NCBI GenBank assembly: GCA_036897445.1
Contig: JAYMTL010000057.1
Span: 1-64,000 of the forward strand
Length of the DNA stretch: 64,000 nt
Reading direction: 5' to 3'
Source: Pelargonium tetragonum
Taxonomy: Eukaryota > Streptophyta > Magnoliopsida > Geraniales > Geraniaceae
Both the position numbers and the translations under genes were made by a program. The notes beneath the pieces were generated by a model. The model was not told the DNA's origin. It searched no databases and saw only the letters and a list, made by a program, of their open reading frames with translations. Every line of letters begins with the position of its first letter. Position 1 is the stretch's first letter. This document shows positions 11,701 through 24,900 of the stretch, piece after piece.

Positions 11701-11747
11701 GTCTAGATTTGAACCTCCGCATTTCATATCCGTGTTAGACCTTTAAA
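11701..11747 (-). pseudogene. degraded tRNA-His(GUG)-like remnant
   Basis: On the minus strand AAAGG, GGATATGAA, ATGCGGAGGTTCAAATC align in order with plastid-type tRNA-His (CAAGG, GGATTGTGAA, CATGCGCGGGTTCAATTC). About six bases of the anticodon 3' stem are missing, and the anticodon position reads ATG rather than GTG. The acceptor ends are not recognisable. Plastid-type tRNA-His is common in angiosperm mitochondria. Confidence 0.45.
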
Positions 11748-14700
11748 CTTTTTAACGTTAAATGAACCCGTAAATGTTTCCAGTTTCAGATTTGTCCTGC
11801 TGCTGTTCTCTCTGCCCCAGTTAGCATAAAACTTCATATACCTTGCCTCCCTTTTAGCCTTAATATGAATAAGAGCATTTTATCAACTTAATAGTATTCA
11901 AGGTTTTCTTTATTAGATAGAGCTCTTTTCTGAGAGTCAACGAAGTGAAGTTAAATTTAAATAGAGAAGGCTACCCCAATCTTATAATAAAAAGAATTAA
12001 AAAAGCCTCCTAATTAACATCCCATAAAGCTCCTTCTTGGTTATAATAGTCAGTAACAAACGTTATTGCAATTAGGTTGTACCCTAAAAGGTTCTTGCCG
12101 ACTAAGAATTCCCTACCCCTCTTACAAAATTTCGAGTAATAGAATACTGCGGGTTACACTTTTTGAGTTACTGACCAAGATAGAAAACGTAGCTCATACT
12201 CTAATAAGGGACTCCTTTTATATGCGTTTTCGTTGGATTTCTTTCAATAAGTTTAATTCAGTCAGGATAGAACGCAGTACTGAAAAATCTTCGAAATTTT
12301 GTAGCTTTTCAACGTGGAAACCTGGGGTTTCTTTAGAAAAAAAGGGGTCCTTTATAAAGCATGTAAGCTCCAGTTGTGCTGGGATACTTGGGTCCTCTTT
12401 ACCAAAGTTTTTTTCATTTAGTTTGTTAAGAAATAGGGTTTTTTATTATAAGATTGTGTACTACTTTTTTTGAATTAAATGTGTGAGTTATTTTACTAAG
12501 AATCCTATATTTTGGGGTTATGGCAGCAATATAGGGAATCCCTTATTCAAAAAACCTATCTTATCTGTATAGGGGTATCTCCTAAGAAAGTTAGAGTTTA
12601 GAGTAAGGGAGGTTAAAGCTCTAGGTTTTGAGAAAGAGAGAGATCCTTTTCTCAGTCTCTTTTATCAGTGTAATAGGATTATCACTCTTGTATTCCCGTA
12701 TTCTGTGCACTCCAGTTAAGAATGTTTAGGGAAGAACTTAAAGTAAGCAGTTGGGGGTAAGGGATTACTGTGCTAACTAAAACTACTCCTTACAATTCCC
12801 CCCGTTACACTGCGGGTACACCCAGCATACTAAGTACTTTTTTCTTTCTGTCCTCTATATAGTAATAGCTACAAAGCAAAGGTCTGCCCTTAACAATAAG
12901 GAAAAGGGTTTGCTATCTTCCCAAGTTATAAAAACTAACTTCAGGAATCTAAAGGAAGGTTTAACAACTAAAGGAATTGACTTTAAACTAAGGCTATTCA
13001 CCGAGGTAATTTACAAGGACAGCTCTCTTACCAATCCTTAAGATGTAAAGGGAGCATTCTTGAGATAAAGGCAACTCCAATAATATATGACTTACCTATA
13101 CTCTATACCAAGTTAAGTCTTAAGACTATATAAGAAGAGTCGGGTAAGGACTAGTAGAGCTATCAAGGTTACCAAGACTCCTATCGAGAAGAGTAGTACA
13201 GGCATTAAGGGAATGCTGCAGAGTCATATTTATTTCAAAAAACCAAATAGAAGAAGCGTTAATCAAGAAACTTCCAAGAAATTCGTGAGGAGACATAATG
13301 CGAAAAGTGAAAGGTCCTTTTCTCTCTAGAGGAGTGGTCCTTCTTTTAAGAGATTCTAGATAAAGATAATGAAATTTTACATCACTAAAACTCTTACTCT
13401 TATATAAAGTGTAATTGAATAAGATAATGTATATTCCTTTCTTTAAAAGTCGATTCATCGGTATAAGGAATCTGACTAGCAAAATGCTTAAACAAGTAGT
13501 ATATTCGGGGTTGTCCCTAACTTCTCTAATGGGCTCTTTTAGCATAAGTAGCATAGCTCTAAAAACTCCAGTAAGTTAAGAAATGCAGAAAAAGTAAAGG
13601 ATTGGGTCTTTAAAGTTTTGTTATAAGTTATAAAGCACGAAAAAGGGCCTTAGAAAAAGGTTTGATATAATTAATAAAGAGCATGCGATAATTCTTGACT
13701 AGCATTTATTCCTCGAATTCAAGAAGCTTTTGAGGATAGATCTCTTCGGCGGACTTCTTATGTGTAGCTAATTACGCATTCTATTGAAGAGGCTTGAGGT
13801 AAGAGTTTAAGCCGGTGCGACTAAGTTCATGTAATTATACACTGCTTTAGAATTGGTTTTCTGGATTTTAAAATGCTCCCTCGTTTATCTAGCTAGTGTC
13901 TTTCCTATCATAGCTTTCTTTATAGTAGCTGTAAAGTATAAGGGTTGAATTCAGGATTTCTCAAGAATAATGAAATTTTTTAGGGCATTTTCTTGATCCA
14001 CGAAATGAAACCTATCCATGTTAGCCTTAACTTAGCATAAAATTCAGTGCAAGCTCCGCTCTTTCGGGGAATCCACGCGCAAGGGTTATACCTGTTTAGA
14101 CTAATTAAAAGCAATAAAAAAATCCAAAGGAAAGGCCCAAATCTTGTAAGACTGAGAGGGAACCCCAGTTCGCTTAAAGCACGACTGTGTATATTTGCCC
14201 GCGAGCAGTTGTTCATAAAACTGTCTATATTTAGGCAGATTCTTTTTCTTTATGGCAATTTGGTTAGCTCTAGTACACAACTAGACTTTAACAGGTCTTT
14301 ACAGGCGCCCTAATTTCTAACCTTTTTCTAGATCTTTTTTTATTAGCATATGTTAAGCCAAAATGAAAGTTTAATTCTTTTCTATCTGCCAACCCGGACA
14401 TATGGAGGATGTGTGTATGAGCCCCTTTTTATAGTAGCACTAGCCGGGTTACTTAATAGTTAATGTGGAATCCTCTTTATATGGATCCGCTTTGCGAGTA
14501 ATAGTTCTCCAGTAATTGAAGACAGTTAAAGGAATACATACTAATATATATCTAACAGCTGCTTAACTCGTAAACTTTAAGCCAATTCGGGGTTAGTCAC
14601 ATTCAAGGGGGTGCTCTCTAAAGGCAGTTTCTTACTACTAACTCTATTAGCATTCTTCCACCTACAAAAAGAACCCTTCCCTTCCTTCAAGAAATAAGCA

Positions 14701-17700
14701 GGAAATGCTACGACTCATTCTTGTACTTCACTGCTTTCAAAACCTGTAATACCTAAATAAGAAGCGAGCGAGAAGGTCCCCGTTTAGTATTTCATTTACA
14801 CGGGAAGAAAATAGGGCTGTCTTTAAATCTAATAGTTCCACTATATCGCAAAAGATTAAACCCTTTTGTCAGCCTACCAAGTCTTCTTTACTGTAAAGTT
14901 ATCCGGTTGCCGATTGTACGCAAAAACTTTAGGGGAAATACATCAAGTCAAGTAAGGATTTTTCTTTTTATAAAGGGCTCTTAACAACAAAATCTATATG
15001 CTATTTGATTTGACAAGAAAAAGGCTTTTTGCTTCATTTGAATTACTCTAGAGGGTCCTAAGCAGTATAACTAGAACTACAATAAAAAGAAAAACGAGGG
15101 CTTTATGGAGGACTTTTCAGGCAAGATAAATTCTTACACCTGAAGTTCCGAGTTTGCTATATTTAGTAGGAAATATTCTAATGGATCTAGATTTAGGAGT
15201 TTCCTTGATCCGGATTATAATCTTAGGTCTCATAAATTCATTTTTACAGTAATTTCTACGAAAGTTTGTGCTTAAGAGTAGGCACTGGGTTCTATATGAG
15301 TAAACTTAGTTAATATTTTCGTATTTTGACTTTATATATAGACTCTAAATTTCATGCAGGTACTCTTGACCTAGGCTTGTCATCTCTTATTTATTCAAGG
15401 ATACCCCAATTCTTGTGAAATATTATAAGATATACTTTATTTTGCACATTACAAAAGCGTCCTGCCGGGATTTAGTATATGATAGAACGTTTATCTCCTA
15501 AGTGATATTGCCTTTAGTTTTCAATTCATTGCTAAGCCTCAATCAGCATAAGAGTCTGATCCATTTTGATATCGGTGGAAACCCTCTCCCTTCGATGCCA
15601 AAGAACTCTCGCTATAGACTTTATAAGACCCCCTTTTTCTAATTTTTAGAAATATCCTGTCTCTAAGTATAAAATTACGGGTACCTTGCACGTTAAATTA
15701 ATAAAGTTTTGTTTCTACCGAGAGCCTTGTGAATTGAATATATTATTAGCAAGTTCTCCTTTATAATATGTATAATATGGAAATGCTCTTTTCTTGAAAA
15801 AGCTAAGTCACCCGGGCATCTTTTTGGCTCAAAGCGTGAAGGTGCAAAATTCTTAGTATTTTACAGTACAAGCCTCCAAGTTGTTTTTTGTGTCATATTA
15901 ACCAAGAGGGCTGGGGTCCCTTGTTTTTGTATCATTACGCATAATTTTAGGGGATAGATCTAGGTTTTTTATATAGACCCTGAATGGGCCGTGCCAAGTA
16001 CTTCCGCATTATAAAAACTCTCTACTCCCATCCACGCAAGCAAAGAAAACTCTTTAAGATTGTTGTGTTAGTAAGGATTTAGATAGGTACGTTGTATTTA
16101 TCTAAATCATAAGTAGAAGTAGCTTCTAATAAACGGGCACTTTAACCCCCAATAAACTACAAAAAACCCAAATTACGCTCTATAGCCGATAGCGGAAAAT
16201 CCCAAGAAAACTTGTAATTTAAGAAATACTTGACGGGGAGTACCCCTCTCTCAGCATTGTGTACAGTTTTAAAAGTAACAAAATATAGGCATAAACTCGA
16301 ATTGTAGATAGTTGCTTTTTTTTTGCCTAACTTTTCTGTGAGTTATGGACTTAGCCCTTAAGTACCAAGAGGGTTGAGTTAAAATAGGATGTAATTGAAC
16401 TTTTTATTAATTAAAATTGGTATACGCAAACTTTTGCTTTTTTGAAAAAAAAAATACTGAAACTCATGAATGTTTTGAAAAAGACTCTGTCGAGTAGGAG
16501 GGCTTCCTCTTGTACTTTAAGGAAAGGTCAAGTTAAACAAAAATTTTAGTGGTGCGAAGAATTTCTTCTTTGGACTCATACAAAATTGCAATAAAGAAGA
16601 AAGTGTTCGTTTCCGAGATAAGGGAGAGTAACCTCTGAAGTTTGATAGGGTACAGTAGGTCTAATAGAAACTGAGAGAAATTTCTAATTAGTGTGGCACG
16701 CGATATAATTACTAGAGGTCAGGCATTGAATTTCAAAGTTAGGACTTAATAAAGAGAAACTAATCTTTATTTATTAGAACGGGAACCTATAGAAGACAAA
16801 TTTCGGTATATACATAGGTATCGCTACGAACTAAGGGTCCGTTTTAGTGTAGTCCATATAGGGATGCCTCTCGAGTTTTTAAAAAGCAGAGCACAAGTAA
16901 GAGGGCACAAAAAAGAGAAATCTCTATAAGAAGTTTTAGCCTGGGCACTATAAATTAAGTCTCAGTAACTATTATAACTCACCCAGAATTACTTAAAAGG
17001 CTCTAGAAGGAACTTTGTATTAGTATACCCGCCCACTTTCTAATAAGTAAATTGAATCCTGCTTAGGCTTTGTGTAAATCATAAGGGAATCCCTTAAAAT
17101 GAGACTTCTCAGTACTCCTTTCGCTTGTGTTAGCTAATATTTTCGACTTTCTCTAAATAAACTAGAGTTACCTTGTATACTTGGAGGGCCTTTTGGTCAA
17201 GAAGAGGGGAATCCCTTTTCCAGAGTCATTAATTAGACGACTTTGTCACCTACTGGAGTTTCCGGTCTAAATAGGAACGTTTTAACAGATGGTTACAGAG
17301 TCTAGATACCCAATTTCCAATCCCACTTGCTTTCAGGGATTTGGGATTTTTTCATAACTAAGAAATAACATAGACTTTTCCTAAATATTAAATTCTAAAA
17401 TGACTTCTATATAGAGTATAGAGTTAAAGTCAGACTGCCAAAAAGAAATTCATAAAGCGAGAATAGGGCAAATTAAGTTTCTACAAGAAAGACAATTCGA
17501 ATCTACGTACGGACCCTCAATTCGCACTCTAACATTTCCATGTAATAAGTAAGATATACTCTAAGTCATCTACCAAAAAAAAGAGAGTACTTGTAAAATT
17601 TTGGTATTTTTTAGGGTTGTCTTAACTCTTCTTATGAAATTTTCACGATTCGAGGGCTTTCTGGTAAGGCTGGTAAGGGTACCGCCTATAGTTTTAAAAG

Positions 17701-20700
17701 TACAATTACTAATGGATTTTTCCCGGGCGATAAAGTCTTAATCTATTTTGAGTTAGTAGCACAGGGAGGGTAAAGTTTTTTTATCAAGTATTATCTTTTC
17801 ATATGAAAGTAAGTTAGAGTATTGACGTTTAAGTTATATACTACTGAGTTATTGAATTAAAAAGGGAAAAAAATCCCGACTGGCGGTCCTTCCAGGGTTA
17901 AGGTATAAGTTTTTGCAAGGTTCCTGCGTGTTATATAAAATACTGAATGAAAGAATAAACTTCTTGGGTAGAGCTGAGTTTACTTGACGCTAAGTCTTTG
18001 TCTTTATCTCCTCTAATCTGCAGGAATTTGCTGTCTTTTAAGTTTATTTTGCTTGCCTAAAGGGGTCCGGGGAAGCCTTGTCAAGTAGGAATTCCTAAAG
18101 CGCCGGCCTAACAATAGAATAGTAATGGGAACTGCTAAAAATCTGCGCAACTCCTTGGGAAATCCTTAATCTCTTCTCAAGGAAAAGTTGTATTAACTGG
18201 AAAAGAAAGCAATAGCTTTGGTATTATGCACGGCAAAACTTCTTACTTTGGCTACTCGTGTTTCTTACTTTTAAGAGGTTCTTTCTCTAGAGCATAAAGC
18301 ACAGATTGTATAATTCATATATCCCAGAACAAGTTTATAGGGAGCGTATAATCTTTTATCCTAATCAAAGTTTGCAGTCTTTTATAAAAATGCATGGGGT
18401 TTTCCTATTTTTAGGGTACTCAAACTAGGTTTGCTATAGAACGATAATCTTAGAAAACTCACAAAGGAAGGAGATATCTAGTAGTTTAAAAAGACCCGTC
18501 GGGGCTTCTTTAAGAGAATTTTTCCTTAAAATTTCTATTAAGCCGCCTGAAAGAAAGAGGCAAAAAAACTATATCTTGTAAGGATTTCCTGTAGGCAGAG
18601 TCCTTTGTTAATAAAGAGACATCCTTTTTCTTAAAAAAAAAATCCTTCTAGAAATCACTAAAATTTCCGTCTTATAGTAAAGCTCACACAAATCCAAAAA
18701 ACTTCTACAACTAGAATTCAAGTTCTATAGAACCCACCCTCTGTATCTGAGACTTATTAATTCGCATGAGGCTTAATCTACTTAGTATTGGTAGATTCCC
18801 TATGTATTTAATAAGGTGATACACAAGACTAAAAAAACAAAAGAAATTAGTACCAAACTCCGGAGTCTTTAGGTGTATAAGTAGTGGATCCGAATATTAT
18901 ATAAAAAAAGATTCTGATAAAGGTACGGTTCTTCTATTTTTCACCCTTGCCTTGGTGAACTAGGTGCTTTTAGATAAAAAGCTTGAGGATCCTCCTTACA
19001 AGCTTGTAAAACCATGGACTACTACAGACTCTTGAAAAGAGCTTTTTGTATACTAAAGGAAAAACAGGTGCTACAAAACATCTTTATTACCTCGTTATGG
19101 ATTGGGGGCTAGAACTTAGACAAAGAACTCGCAAGAAAACCGGGGAAGTAGTATAAAAAGGATATCAACTAGTAGGACCCAGCATACGCTACAAAAGGAA
19201 CAAGTAAACTGTGGTAAAAACGGAAGACAGAACTCCTTATCCCTTAACGCATTAACGCAAAGTTCTCATAAAGAAATTCTCCAATACAGAAATATAGGAA
19301 GCCGATAACTTATATACTACGCGGGGCTCTTCTTTTTTGTTGGTATAGACTAAGGAGACTTTATAGGGGTGTTAGAGCCTTTTAAGTTTCGTAGCGAGTT
19401 GCACTGGATTTGATCGAAAGAAATAAAACTTTATACGAGTAAGCCAATTCAAAAAAGGGTACTGTAACCAAACCAAAGTGAGATAATATGGGTAATAGTT
19501 AAAACTTGTGAGGCTCTATGTACTTATATTTAATAAAAAGGGGGAGTTAGCAAATATTTTCCAATTTTGAATTGGTGGGGCTTCTCTTTTCTTAAATTTG
19601 TGTATTCTTTACAACGAGTCGAACCGGTTTTCTAGAAATTACATAATACTGTGACGGGGTGTGTAATCTACAGGATAAGACCTTCTTTAAGTGCCTTCGG
19701 TAAAGGTCCTGCTTTTATACATTTATTTGGTTATAGCCCGATATGGGATTTAGAAACATTTTAAAATCCTTGACTTAAAGCTTTCGCCTAAGCTGAAAAA
19801 GGTAACTAAGAAGCCTCGCTAGTGGATCCCGTTTACCCCGACCTGAAATAAAGGAATAGACACATTAGTTTTAACAGAAAAAAGGGGACTTGCCCGAAAT
19901 TCGTGAGATTTACCTTCTTTTGAAGTGTTAAAGTCGTTGAAAAGGGATACATGTTAATTAAAAAAAATATATAATTTACTAGAACGTTCCCAATTTCCTT
20001 GAAAGTCTCATCTTAAAGGCTCTCTTTTTCCTATTCCTATCTTTCAAAAATAATGTAGCCCCTGCAAAAAAGAAGCTGCGCAGTTATATTTAGATTTTGT
20101 AAAGAAACCTTTAGAATAAATTTCTTCAGTTCAGGAAGTACTGTAAAGCTAGAATTTTATTAGGAGCAAACCCGGAATTATTTTAGACATTGAAATGGAA
20201 ATGAATATCCCTTTACAAATTTCAGATAGAAAGCAAAAAGTACGTATTTTGTTTATAAAGTTAGACCCTTTTTTATTAAACTTAGGCTTACGTTTAGTCT
20301 TTAGTTACAGAGAATTCATTTAAAAAGAAACCGCTTTAATACCTTAAGTACCCTTTGATAAAAAGAAATTTGAGAGAGAAAGTGGATAGTATATCACTTT
20401 GTAATTACTTGATTTTTATAAGATTTCATACCTTACATATATAAGTAGATTAGAAGTTTCCTCACTTTTATTTATAATTAAGCCATATAAGACTCTAAAT
20501 ATACAATAATACCGGTATCCATAATTATTACCTTTATCAAGTAGAGAGATAAAGTTCCCCCTGACCCCCACTCTTACTGAAAGACTCCTGTAAACTCTCT
20601 ATTACTATAATAAGTTAAAGCCCTTTTAAGAGAGTGTTATAACCCCTAACAAGAAGAGTCCTATCTCTAGTACTATACTCTATATTAATAAAGACTACGG

Positions 20701-21972
20701 GATCTGAGAGTATTATAACTACTAAGACCAATTAAGACAAAGAGTAAGACAGCTTTATATACTTTGCGGAATACAATAGAAAATCCCGGGCTTTTGAGAA
20801 CTAACTAAAGCATTAAAAGCAACAGGGATAGCTATAGAGTAGCCCTTTTCATTTAAGATGTATTTTGTTGTTATTTAGATGCTTTTTAAATAAGCTTCAT
20901 TTGTACGTAATCCGGGGTAGGGGTAGTAAGTATTAGCTCAGCCCATTTTATTTATACAAAATATCCTTAGGGAGTCTGAAATAGAGTTTAAGTAGGCATA
21001 AAGGAATCCTTTGTAGTGTAGATTTTAAACTGTAGAGGATCCTATGGGAATACGTAGTAAGGATAGCATGCAAAAGTTTTCAAGCAAAACGGCGAATACT
21101 CGGTTAGTCGGTTAGAAGGAATTTTGAGTTTTTGTTGTATAATCAAAAATAGAAAAAGAATGAGCCAAAAGATACCCGTGAAATTTGCATTGTTCTGAGT
21201 TGAGGCATAATGTGAAAAAGTATCCCGTTTGTTAAAGCCCTAATCTCCTCTGGGAATTGCCTGATCCTATCTTTGAGAGCCGAGATACTTTTAGAAGTTA
21301 TAAAAAAGTGATTTTATTTTGTAGAAATGAACATAAATAATGTTAAATGACTTTAAAATTTGAGCCTAAAGGAGGATCTGGACATAGTGAATTTCGCTTT
21401 TTACGTAAATCTCGCTGAAATACTAGAACTATTAAAAAAAATAAGCATGAGAATACGGGATACTCCTTAATAGAACTAACCAAGAAAGATGCGTGAAAGT
21501 CTAAATCGAGGCATATCTTGAAAATTACACGAAAAAAGGATCCTAAATTATTAGAACAAAAGAGTAGAATGTAAATTATTAAGAGATATAAGAGGTGGGT
21601 GATGCCGGATTGTAGTTATACTTTTCTCGGGGCTGCCTCTACTTGTTTATTGTTTGTTAAATTTTTAAGCTTCGATAATCTTTATTTTGTATAATAAACT
21701 TTTCTAACTAGCTATTACCAAAACGCAGCTGCTAGCTTTATATTTCCCTTAGATAGAACTAAGAAATAACAGAGGTTTAATCGCCATATTATACTCTTAA
21801 AAAAGGGGGGACTCCTTAATTTCGGTGAAAACTTAAACCCCCAAAAAACTTTTATAGGAATTTCCGAGGTATCCCACAAAGTGTCAGATATCTTTGCATA
21901 GTTTTAGGCTTCTGGAATTTTGTGTCAAGTAAGTTAAGAATTTGAGATATAAGATACTGCCAAAAAAAAAAC
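11748..21972. other. long gene-free AT-rich stretch
   Basis: Ten kilobases without a supported gene. The two longest open frames of the window lie here: 135 codons at 12066-12473 (plus) and 142 codons at 13126-13554 (minus). Neither has a family motif, signal peptide or ribosome-binding context, and both lengths are within reach of chance. Overlapping frames on both strands at 13980-14313 look likewise accidental. A GAGGATCCTC palindrome lies at 18985-18994, inside a weak AAGCTTG/CAAGCTT inverted pair. Confidence 0.5.
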
Positions 21973-21989
21973 GTTGGTTCAAGTCCGTA
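21973..21989 (+). repeat. second copy of a 17-base T-arm word
   Basis: GTTGGTTCAAGTCCGTA is identical to 8495-8511, where it sits in the Val-like tRNA remnant. Here it follows an A10 run and no other tRNA part is recognisable. A 17-base match in 64 kb is near the limit of chance at this composition, so a shared tRNA origin is likely but not certain. Confidence 0.4.
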
Positions 21990-24900
21990 CTCTATAAGAC
22001 TGTAAGGCAAGGGCTCCTTTACTTACTAAGAACTAAGAGAGTAAGGCAAAGTACATTAGCTGCAAGGGTTCTAATTCCACTAAAACTTCTTTCTTAAAGA
22101 CTAACAAATCTCAAATATAGGATACTTAATTCGAATTCCTCTTACTTTTTTTACTATTTCTAGATTATAGACTCTGGTAACCCGGACTTCTTATCTTATA
22201 AGGGGCTTTATAAGATTTACTTGGATACTATAAGACCGGAACCCCTTTGCTTTGGAATACCCGACAAGACTGTCCCCAAATATCTCCTAAGGACTCTCTT
22301 TAGAACTTCCTTAAGTAAAAAAACCTAAAAAGGTTTAGTAGGTTCTCTATATATAATTGTAATGAATAGGGTTTATCCCGAGTACTTTTTATTATTTCCT
22401 TATTTCTAATCCTGAGATATTTCGGTCTAAAACATAAAGGTTTTTTCGATAAAGTAAAAAGATTAAGGTCTGCTTTTCCTGTTGTTGGTTATAATGTAAG
22501 TCGGTATACTGGATTATACTATGTATACCTCCCTTCTTTCAGAAGCCTTCAGTCGGGTAGAATAAAACTATCTAAACCCTACTCAATAAGGTTTTAAAGA
22601 AGCCCTCAAGAGTCTTACTTGTTAAACAAAGGATGTAGTACAATGTGTTTTTATATATAAATTTATTTTTGTGTCGTTAACTTTCGTAAAGAAGTCTCCC
22701 AGTAATAATAGGAATTAGAATCGTATAAAATTAGGTCCTCCCACGAGGGTTTCACCTTTTTATGATTCAAGCTTGGCCTTATCTTTCTTCTGCTCCAAGA
22801 AAGATTCCGAACGAACAAAACCTACAACTGAGCTGCTTCCTTATAGTGAGGTAGATACGGGCTCTTTCTTATGATATGAGCAGCAAAGCACCAACAAAAT
22901 AAGGAACACTTAATTTCCTGACCTAAGAGCTACTCATCCACTTATACTAATAGCTAACACTCAAGACTATCAGACACACAAGTGAGAACTCTTTTATGAT
23001 GGCAAAGAACAATTCAAATTTCTTAATGTTATAGCACTAGAACCCCTTTTTGAAAAAGCATGGAATAGTAACAGATCGAGGATAGAGGGAACTCACAGAT
23101 AGAACTAGGATATATTATTTTCCAAAGTTTCGCATAACTTACAGGTGACTGGGATAAGAAATAGGTATGAGAAAAGCAGTCGATACAAAAAGCGAAGTTT
23201 AAGGAAAGGTCTTCTATATTAATCTCATAAGGTATCTGAAAAGCTCTCTACAAATGGAAACTTTTGTCAATAAGCAATTTGAGTCAGAAAGAAGCCTAGA
23301 ATTTGAAATTTATTTTGAGGTTGAAAAGGGAAAAGGAGAGTAACGAATTTATAATAGGGCAATATAAGAAGACCGCGGAGACTAAAGAAGTACAAAATGA
23401 GAGTAGAATTTTGCAACGAGAGCTGAAAACTTTTTCAATGTCATAATAAACAAAAGGAAAATCAAGTAAACAGACTACCCTTCTTCAAAAGGTAAGGGGT
23501 AGCCATCCTTTCTTTGTTTCCGGAGTCGTATTAGATTAGAAGCTGCTCTATACTGTAAGAATCCCGTAGATGAAAAAACCCCAAGGGATCTCTACTAAAT
23601 TTTGTAATTTTCTGAAGTGAGATATAATTTAAATTCTGAATACCAGATATAAAAAAATGTTAGTCAAGAGACTTTCGCGAATTGCTACTTTTTGTGCAAG
23701 TGAGGGTAATAAAAAGTTTTTGCATTTTCAAGTGTTTCTACCTAAGAGCGGTCAGTTCCTAGTAGACATAAAAGCCGATAAGGAATTTCTAGATTGAAAA
23801 AAGGTACATTTTATGTATAAGTAACCCAGTAGTCTACAATGCAAACTCGGATTTACCTAACGCTCTTGTGTAATAGCGGAGCGCTCGTTCTAAGGAGACG
23901 GGAATTTCTCAAGGGCTTTTTCTAAACAAGGATACCGAATAGAAATTCCTTTTAACAAGACAGCACGGATCCTTTCTTATATACCCTGTTCCTCCTACTA
24001 GTCGAAATTAGAGACTCTACACGACAAGAACTTCAAACTGAGCACAACCTTTTTGAAGGAACACAATGAACTTTGCGTATGTACAAAAAAAAGTAAGAAG
24101 CTTTCTTTTCAAGCTTGAGTAATATAAGGCTGAGGGAATAATACATCCGTTCCTGAAATCAAGATTTATCTACTGCCCGGATAGGAAAATATAGACAGGG
24201 GGTATAGTCAAAAAAGGTAAAACCCAATTTTGGGTCATAGGAAAACTCGGCAAATAACTAAGTATATTTATATACTAAAGAGAGCACAACTAAAAACTTG
24301 TTAACAAACATCTGTTCATTCTTTCGTAGGAAAACTCACCACTCACACCTTTGATTATTAGAGGATTTTCGTAAATTTAAAGGTTCCCTGTATCCTTTTT
24401 AAAAAGATAAATTAATGAAAAAAAATGAGTAGTTATTACTAGTAAGTAAACTTAAACTGGGGTATAAAAAAGAAGAAGTACTACATAACCTAGAATTTAT
24501 AACTGCCCTTTCTTTAGACAACCCTAAGAGTTTGAAAACCTTGTACTACCACGAAAGATGAACTGTTTCATTTAATACCCAACACTTTAATAATTAAGAT
24601 TTTTGTCCTCTAAAGGGAGGGGATTTTATACTTCAAGGAAAGTAGAATTTATTCAAATTATAATACATATAGAAAGTTCTTTAGCTTTTATTATAGCCGA
24701 TCGATAACTCTTACATTCTAGTCTTCTAACATTTTGGGTTAGCCGCAAGGGGGGCTCTGAAGTATTTAATTGGCTGGATCTTATCTATCAGTTTTGCGAG
24801 TATATAAAATTCCTGTAGGGGCCTTTGAAAGTAGTACTGATTTTGATCTTTGTTTTGACTTTTCCTAAGTTCCCCTTAAAGCTTTGTAAAGAAGTACTAT

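Noticed and set aside
12066-12473. 135-codon frame, plus strand
   Set aside because: TTG start, composition shifting towards Phe/Ser/Tyr at the end, no recognisable domain, no neighbour gene.
13126-13554. Longest open frame, 142 codons, minus strand
   Set aside because: No recognisable family, motif or start context. The length is near the chance maximum for 64 kb of both strands at this AT content.
19600-19625. Minus-strand CCGGTTCGACTCG as a tRNA T-arm
   Set aside because: Only GAAAACCGG before it recalls tRNA-Ser; no acceptor or D-arm is visible.
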